A stretch of DNA of 5,497 bases, taken from assembly GCA_013360535.1 (NCBI GenBank), contig JABWBL010000265.1, forward strand, positions 1 through 5,497, written 5' to 3'. Position numbers and translations under genes: made by a program. This DNA comes from Planctomycetaceae bacterium (GTDB lineage: Bacteria; Planctomycetota; UBA1135; GCA-002686595). Under the pieces are notes generated by a model. That model had not been told where the DNA came from. It worked only from the letters and a program-made list of their open reading frames with translations, and made no database searches. Below, one piece after another: positions 5,378 through 5,497 of this stretch (positions are counted from its first letter, which is position 1; each line of letters opens with the position of its first letter).

Positions 5378-5497
5378 ATGCGCCGTCCGGCCGCGCTGCT
5401 CGCGGCCGCGTTCGCCCTCGCCCTCGCGGTCGCCCTGTGGTTCTACCTGTCGTCGGGTCGCGACGGCGGCGGAGCGGAGCGTCCGGCGGACGAGGCG
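5378..5497 (+). CDS. Start of a membrane-anchored or exported protein (3' truncated)
   Basis: The ATG at 5378 lies 2 bp after the preceding stop, and the frame is open for all 40 codons to the window edge. It opens MRRPAALLAAAFALALAVAL: two arginines, then about 20 hydrophobic residues continuing into WFYLSSG, then a polar RDGGGAERPADEA linker. That is a typical Sec signal peptide or N-terminal anchor with the protein body outside the cytoplasm. There is no cysteine for a lipobox. What follows is outside the window, so no function is offered. A redoxin or cytochrome-related protein is one possibility given the His-rich neighbour, but nothing visible shows it. Confidence 0.6.
   Translation, partial: MRRPAALLAAAFALALAVALWFYLSSGRDGGGAERPADEA

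Noticed and set aside
1..5497. tRNA, rRNA, CRISPR array, insertion sequence or attachment site
   Set aside because: No cloverleaf, conserved rRNA stretch, regularly spaced repeat, transposase or terminal inverted repeat was seen.

Overview
The window is GC-rich and gene-dense. It most likely comes from a high-GC bacterium of the Planctomycetota or a close relative. That assignment is an inference. It rests on a secreted protein with a 3-keto-disaccharide hydrolase (DUF1080) domain, a family greatly expanded in planctomycetes; on a secreted beta-rich protein ending in a Cys-bearing module (YCTATPN ... FCP) that I recall recurring in exported planctomycete proteins; and on the near absence of Shine-Dalgarno sequences.

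Layout. (1) Bases 1-251: the 3' end of a plus-strand gene whose last ~70 residues resemble the discoidin-like, NADase-type glycan-binding domain. (2) Bases 252-437: an AT-richer gap with a good sigma70-type promoter and an unusual web of complementary 8-mers. (3) Bases 438-1880: a divergent type I glutamine synthetase that keeps the catalytic residues but lacks the adenylylation-tyrosine segment, followed by a perfect 20-bp hairpin terminator. (4) Bases 1974-3254, minus strand: an exported beta-rich protein of unknown function, convergent with the synthetase. (5) Bases 3358-4266: an orphan beta-class DNA methyltransferase with a TTG start, divergent from (4). (6) Bases 4276-5085: an exported DUF1080 protein. 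(7) Bases 5175-5375: a 66-residue single-pass membrane protein with a histidine-rich tail. (8) From base 5378: the start of another membrane-anchored or exported protein, cut by the window end.

The genes do not form one obvious pathway. The last two, 2 bp apart, are almost certainly co-transcribed. The methyltransferase and DUF1080 genes are tightly packed, but each has a TA[A/G]CAT box placed so that its transcript would have little or no leader. The most interesting non-coding signal is upstream of the glutamine synthetase. Three perfect 8-bp complementary pairs are arranged as an outer helix enclosing two interleaved helices. This is either a pseudoknotted RNA leader or a cluster of operator-like repeats on the promoter. 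No rRNA, tRNA, CRISPR array or insertion sequence is visible.
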